From Treponema vincentii (GTDB taxonomy: Bacteria > Spirochaetota > Spirochaetia > Treponematales > Treponemataceae), in NCBI RefSeq assembly GCF_010365865.1, contig NZ_CP048020.1:2294001-2358000 (forward strand): a stretch of 64,000 nt of DNA, given 5' to 3'. Of this stretch, positions 62,226 to 64,000 are shown one piece after another. Numbering within the stretch: position 1 is the stretch's first letter; each line of letters starts with the position of its first letter. The notes beneath the pieces were generated by a model. That model saw only the letters and a list, made by a program, of their open reading frames with translations, ran no database searches and had not been told where the DNA came from. The translations under genes were made by a program, and so were the position numbers.

Positions 62226-63613
62226 ACATCCTCCAATTGTTTTACGACCGATACGGTCTTGTTAATAAGTTCTTGCAAACTTACCGTTTTATTTCCCCGT
62301 AAATAGGTTATAATTTCATCGCCAAAAGGATCCGTCCAGTGATCTTCGATTCCCTTTGTGCCTAACTTTGCACCAAGTGCAGCGCCCAGCTGTGCGGCAT
62401 TACAATCGACATCTTGACCGCACATCGCGATATAGTGCATGACATCGTTAAAATTATCTTTGCCGAAATACAACGCAACTACTTCTGCCGCTGCATTCGG
62501 ATACGCATGGATCCAGTTATACCGCTTGTATTTTTCTTCGCATGCCGCCCATGCCTCATAAAAATCCTGCTTTTTCATACACTGTGCCAATGCAAAGTGA
62601 AGCACGGAAGCATATTCCGAATCCCGTGGAATGCAGGAAACGGCTTTTTCCAAACATCTCCGCATGGGGTCTGCGCCGTATGCAAGGCTGACCAAAACAG
62701 CGTTAAACACCTCTCCGAGAATTCCATTCCCGTGGTGCGAAATTTCCGCGTCGCGCCATGCAAGCAGTGCAGCCTTACGAGGATTCAACGGGGCTACCTG
62801 ACCGCACACGGCACCCCGCATTTGTGCACCGATCCATTCACGGTAGGGATTCCTAAACAGACCGCTTTCCGGAGGATACATCCCTCTACGTAAATTATCC
62901 AATGCAACCTGTTCGGCAGACCAACCGCAGGGAATTAACTCCAGCCATTGATCGGCAATATCGGCACTTGTCGGCATTCCCTGTGCTTTAAAGCACGCCT
63001 CGAGAAATGCGATCTCGTACGTTATATCATCGTTGTAAGTATTCGGCTTACGCACATACGTATGGATTTCGCCGAATTTTTTCTTTAGCTGTGCCGTCGT
63101 ATATCCTTCAAGCGCCGTTCCAAAACCACCACCGCATAAACGGCCAAGCCACGCGGCCTTTGTTTTATCGTACAATACTGCATTCGACAGTGTTTCCGTT
63201 TCTGCTGCGGGAAACGCAATTGCTTTTTCATATTCGTCGAAACTTTGATAGAGCGTACTTTTCCAATAGTCGCTTGCAGTATCGCTCGGACACATAAAAA
63301 GGATATTAAATATGCGGGCAGTAATCCGCTGCAGCGTCTTCATATCATTCCGTTTTAGTGCATCAAGCCCTTCAGGAATCAAGTCCTCTGCAGCGCTTAC
63401 GTCGCAGCCCAGCGCTTCTATAGACTGAACCGCCGCTATCACCACGCTTTCAGGGGCATGAGAGCCGGGCACATGACTTGCCCACTGCACACGAAGCAGA
63501 TTATCCACCTGCTTTTCAGCGGCATTCGACGCCTCCCATGTTTGCTCGTCTTCCGATAGCACCACCGGAACGGCATTTTTTGTTAAATCGTAAATATATT
63601 CCCACGCTTTCAT
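62222..63613 (-). CDS. ADP-ribosylglycohydrolase-family protein
   Basis: A 463-residue protein; the catalytic fold starts at about residue 150 (KTAKAAWLGRLCGGGFGTALEG-like segment). Mg-binding motifs are NTYNDDITYEIAFLEA and MCGQDVDCNAAQLGAALGA, both with the paired aspartates of the DraG/ARH fold. The N-terminal 150 residues are an extra helical region. In a nucleoside operon it more likely removes ADP-ribosyl or ribosyl groups from small molecules than from proteins (inference). It is the first gene of the operon, 28 bp below the tandem operator. Confidence 0.85.
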   Translation of the reverse strand: MKAWEYIYDLTKNAVPVVLSEDEQTWEASNAAEKQVDNLLRVQWASHVPGSHAPESVVIAAVQSIEALGCDVSAAEDLIPEGLDALKRNDMKTLQRITARIFNILFMCPSDTASDYWKSTLYQSFDEYEKAIAFPAAETETLSNAVLYDKTKAAWLGRLCGGGFGTALEGYTTAQLKKKFGEIHTYVRKPNTYNDDITYEIAFLEACFKAQGMPTSADIADQWLELIPCGWSAEQVALDNLRRGMYPPESGLFRNPYREWIGAQMRGAVCGQVAPLNPRKAALLAWRDAEISHHGNGILGEVFNAVLVSLAYGADPMRRCLEKAVSCIPRDSEYASVLHFALAQCMKKQDFYEAWAACEEKYKRYNWIHAYPNAAAEVVALYFGKDNFNDVMHYIAMCGQDVDCNAAQLGAALGAKLGTKGIEDHWTDPFGDEIITYLRGNKTVSLQELINKTVSVVKQLEDV

Positions 63614-63640
63614 ATCATCCTCGCATCGAATCTAACTTTA

Positions 63641-63667
63641 TGAAAACATTTTTAGAAAACATTTTCA
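63641..63667 (-). promoter_or_regulatory. Tandem LacI-type operator sites ahead of the nucleoside operon
   Basis: Two adjacent 14-bp near-palindromes on the plus strand: TGAAAACATTTTTA (63641-63654) and AGAAAACATTTTCA (63654-63667). They lie between the -10 box and the first start codon, a classical repressor position. The best candidate regulator is the LacI-kinase fusion encoded last in the operon. Confidence 0.6.
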
Positions 63668-63680
63668 TAACTTTACATAC

Positions 63681-63709
63681 AGCATACACCCCAAAATTCC
63701 ATCTGTCAA
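63681..63709 (-). promoter_or_regulatory. Promoter of the nucleoside operon
   Basis: On the minus strand a perfect TTGACA (63709-63704), a 17-bp spacer and TATGCT (63686-63681). Transcription would start near 63674, just ahead of the tandem operator. Confidence 0.75.
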
Positions 63710-63718
63710 ATGTTTTTT

Positions 63719-63747
63719 TGTGTAAAAGAGGCTGTTATTTTTACACA
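63719..63747. promoter_or_regulatory. Dyad upstream of the -35 box
   Basis: TGTGTAAAA (63719-63727) and TTTTACACA (63739-63747) are exact complements 11 bp apart, centred about 27 bp upstream of the -35 box. It could be a second operator or an activator site. The sequence differs from the tandem sites. Confidence 0.5.
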
Positions 63748-63838
63748 TGGTGGTAATATCAAAGCAAAGCTGCAGGGACATTCAATCTATGCGAAACGTT
63801 TAATCTTCTGATGCTTTCCGCTGTCGACGGACTGTTGA

Positions 63839-63867
63839 TTGACAGAGCATACAACATATCCTAAACT
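63839..63867 (+). promoter_or_regulatory. Promoter of the gene at the right edge
   Basis: TTGACA (63839-63844) and TAAACT (63862-63867) with a 17-bp spacer. The expected start (about 63874) coincides with the ATG, and no Shine-Dalgarno sequence is present. Confidence 0.55.
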
Positions 63868-63873
63868 GTAAAC

Positions 63874-64000
63874 ATGAGCTTTCCACGGAAATTGCCGATC
63901 GGCATACAGAGTTTTAAGGTATTACGGGACGATCGCTTTCTCTATGTAGATAAAACAGCTTATATCTTTCAATTGGTAACAAGCGGCCGAGTCTATTTCC
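63874..64000 (+). CDS. AAA-ATPase-like / PD-(D/E)XK family protein, 5' end only
   Basis: The first 42 codons read KLPIGIQSFKVLRDDRFLYVDK, then TAYIFQLVTSGRVYF. This is the N-terminal signature of the AAA-ATPase_like (PF09820) family found in many copies in anaerobes. The Walker A that should follow (SRPRRFGKS) is beyond the window. There is no ribosome site, and the promoter spacing implies a leaderless message. Function unknown; the family often carries a C-terminal nuclease domain. Confidence 0.7.
   Translation, partial: MSFPRKLPIGIQSFKVLRDDRFLYVDKTAYIFQLVTSGRVYF

Overview
The window reads as chromosome of a spirochaete of the genus Treponema, most likely an oral species with about 45% GC (the T. 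vincentii / T. medium type). This is inferred from the gene families (spirochaete-type long signal peptidase I, Treponema-style lipoproteins, bcd-etfBA, a PnrA-like nucleoside receptor, BrnT/BrnA modules) and not from a marker gene. There is no prophage, insertion sequence, rRNA or CRISPR array. One tRNA gene (Phe, GAA) is present.

Layout. 0-2.6 kb: thymidine kinase (cut by the window edge) and signal peptidase I. 3.0-7.3 kb: a chemoreceptor, a CoA-disulfide-reductase/rhodanese fusion and a permease remnant. 7.5-10.1 kb: a small conserved protein, a TPR protein and RlmN. 10.2-11.8 kb (minus): OmpA-type lipoprotein plus an OmpL47-like protein. 12.1-13.6 kb: a short-chain dehydrogenase and a flavodoxin. 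13.7-18.7 kb: a MerR-type regulator divergent from a transporter-amidohydrolase-transporter operon. 18.7-21.5 kb: AddB-like nuclease. 21.7-27.5 kb: accessory region with surface proteins, toxin-antitoxin modules and relics. 27.7-36.2 kb: etfAB-bcd, aldehyde dehydrogenase, cation exchanger, RsmE, a zincin-like protein. 36.2-40.9 kb: PrsW-like protease, Pcp with DUF969/DUF979, a second BrnTA, and three clusters of hairpins. 40.9-51.8 kb: XPB-like helicase, HD-GYP, TsaB/TsaE, RNA-modifying enzymes, chorismate mutase, glycogen synthase, tRNA-Phe. 52-53.5 kb: CstA. 53.7-63.6 kb (minus): one long nucleoside uptake and breakdown operon.

The most interesting block is 53.7-63.75 kb. It encodes an ADP-ribosylglycohydrolase-family protein, a BMP/PnrA-type nucleoside receptor, an ABC ATPase with two permeases, a nucleoside hydrolase, a ribokinase and, last, a 639-residue protein in which a complete LacI-type repressor is fused to a complete PfkB/ribokinase domain. 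A strong promoter (TTGACA-17 bp-TATGCT) followed by two tandem LacI-type half-palindromic sites lies just ahead of the first gene. The operon therefore looks like an import-to-ribose-5-phosphate pathway that ends in its own kinase-coupled repressor.

Five otherwise good genes are split into two or more frames by indels in homopolymers (OmpL47-like, addB, a large lipoprotein, glgA, cstA). In six of seven sites the fix is to remove one base from a run of 6 or 7. This points to a systematic sequence error, or less likely to widespread slippage or decay. The intergenic DNA is rich in stem-loops: a dispersed CTCTAAAAA inverted-repeat family, and dense hairpin clusters at 36.2, 37.7 and 40.4 kb.
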